From positions 1 to 5,770 of the forward strand of contig VXRI01000193.1 of assembly GCA_009838595.1 (NCBI GenBank): 5,770 nucleotides of DNA, given 5' to 3'. Within the stretch, counting starts at the first letter, position 1. Each line of letters begins with the position of its first letter. The position numbers were made by a program, and so were the translations under genes. Shown here piece by piece: positions 5,654 through 5,770 of the stretch. The notes under the pieces were generated by a model. It was not told where the DNA came from, searched no databases, and worked only from the letters and a program-made list of their open reading frames with translations. The DNA comes from Chloroflexota bacterium (GTDB lineage Bacteria; Chloroflexota; Dehalococcoidia; Lucifugimonadales; JADFKI01).

Positions 5654-5770
5654 CTACAACACGCCCGTCTCCCTCAGCCGCGCTATCAGATATTCCTGCG
5701 GCCGGTCGCCCTTCGTCCAGTTGCAATGCGTGCACAGCAGTTGCAAATTATCGATATGGTCAGTCCCGCC
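5654..5770 (-). CDS. C-terminal end of an HNH-nuclease-type protein (partial)
   Basis: The frame runs from the window edge to TAG at 5654-5656 and gives 38 residues. They read GGTDHIDNLQLLC, then THCN, then a KGDRPQEYL helix and a short tail. This is the second half of an HNH (McrA-like) domain: the GG turn, the Asp/Asn-Leu-Gln-Leu-Leu strand, the CxxC zinc pair (Cys13 and Cys16 of this fragment) and the Asn that gives the family its name. The catalytic His-containing first half lies outside. In related proteins the motif after the zinc pair is usually CNR-x-KG; here the Arg is Trp. From memory, tails of this form occur both in free-standing HNH nucleases and at the C-terminus of some DNA methyltransferases; the window cannot tell which. 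The next gene begins 15 bases downstream. Confidence 0.82.
   Translation of the reverse strand, partial: GGTDHIDNLQLLCTHCNWTKGDRPQEYLIARLRETGVL

Overview
The window holds a bacterial gene cluster of moderate to high GC. Three genes on the + strand look like ordinary metabolic or transport genes: a gamma-glutamyltransferase-like Ntn hydrolase, a yeast-Fcy1-type cytosine/nucleobase deaminase, and a 14-helix MFS exporter. They are flanked by AT-richer genes of unknown function. Codon use, family flavour and the HNH tail at the right edge are reminiscent of uncultivated Chloroflexota (SAR202/Dehalococcoidia-like) genomes. That is an impression from protein style, not something the sequence proves.

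Layout. A hypothetical soluble protein lies at 45-719 (+), in a frame open to the left edge. After a 70-base gap comes the GGT-family hydrolase (790-2598, +), which keeps the catalytic Thr and the oxyanion-hole Gly pair but not the usual glutamate-binding Arg. A 142-base gap contains a long imperfect hairpin (2620-2680). The deaminase follows, most likely starting at 2741 behind a good Shine-Dalgarno (to 3181, +). An intergenic stretch of about 240-300 bases has a T/G-rich repeat followed by a C/T-rich tract that can fold back on it. The MFS exporter (3485-4840, +) has no ordinary start codon where its first helix should begin; an ACG at 3422 behind a GGAG motif is a candidate start.

The - strand carries a separate convergent unit, read right to left: the C-terminal 38 residues of an HNH-nuclease-type protein (5654-5770, running off the window), a 199-residue two-helix membrane protein with a beta-rich soluble domain (5039-5638), and a 47-residue basic, disordered small protein (4829-4972). 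The small protein has an excellent ribosome-binding site, and its 3' end overlaps the MFS 3' end by 12 bases. The ribosome site of the membrane gene overlaps the stop of the HNH gene, so those two are probably one transcript.

How the genes work together is only partly visible. The hydrolase, deaminase and exporter could form a loosely linked salvage or degradation group with efflux, but no shared substrate can be read from the sequence. The - strand unit, with a nuclease tail next to a small membrane protein, is the most accessory-looking part and the best place to look for something undescribed. No CRISPR array, tRNA, rRNA, insertion sequence or integrase was seen.
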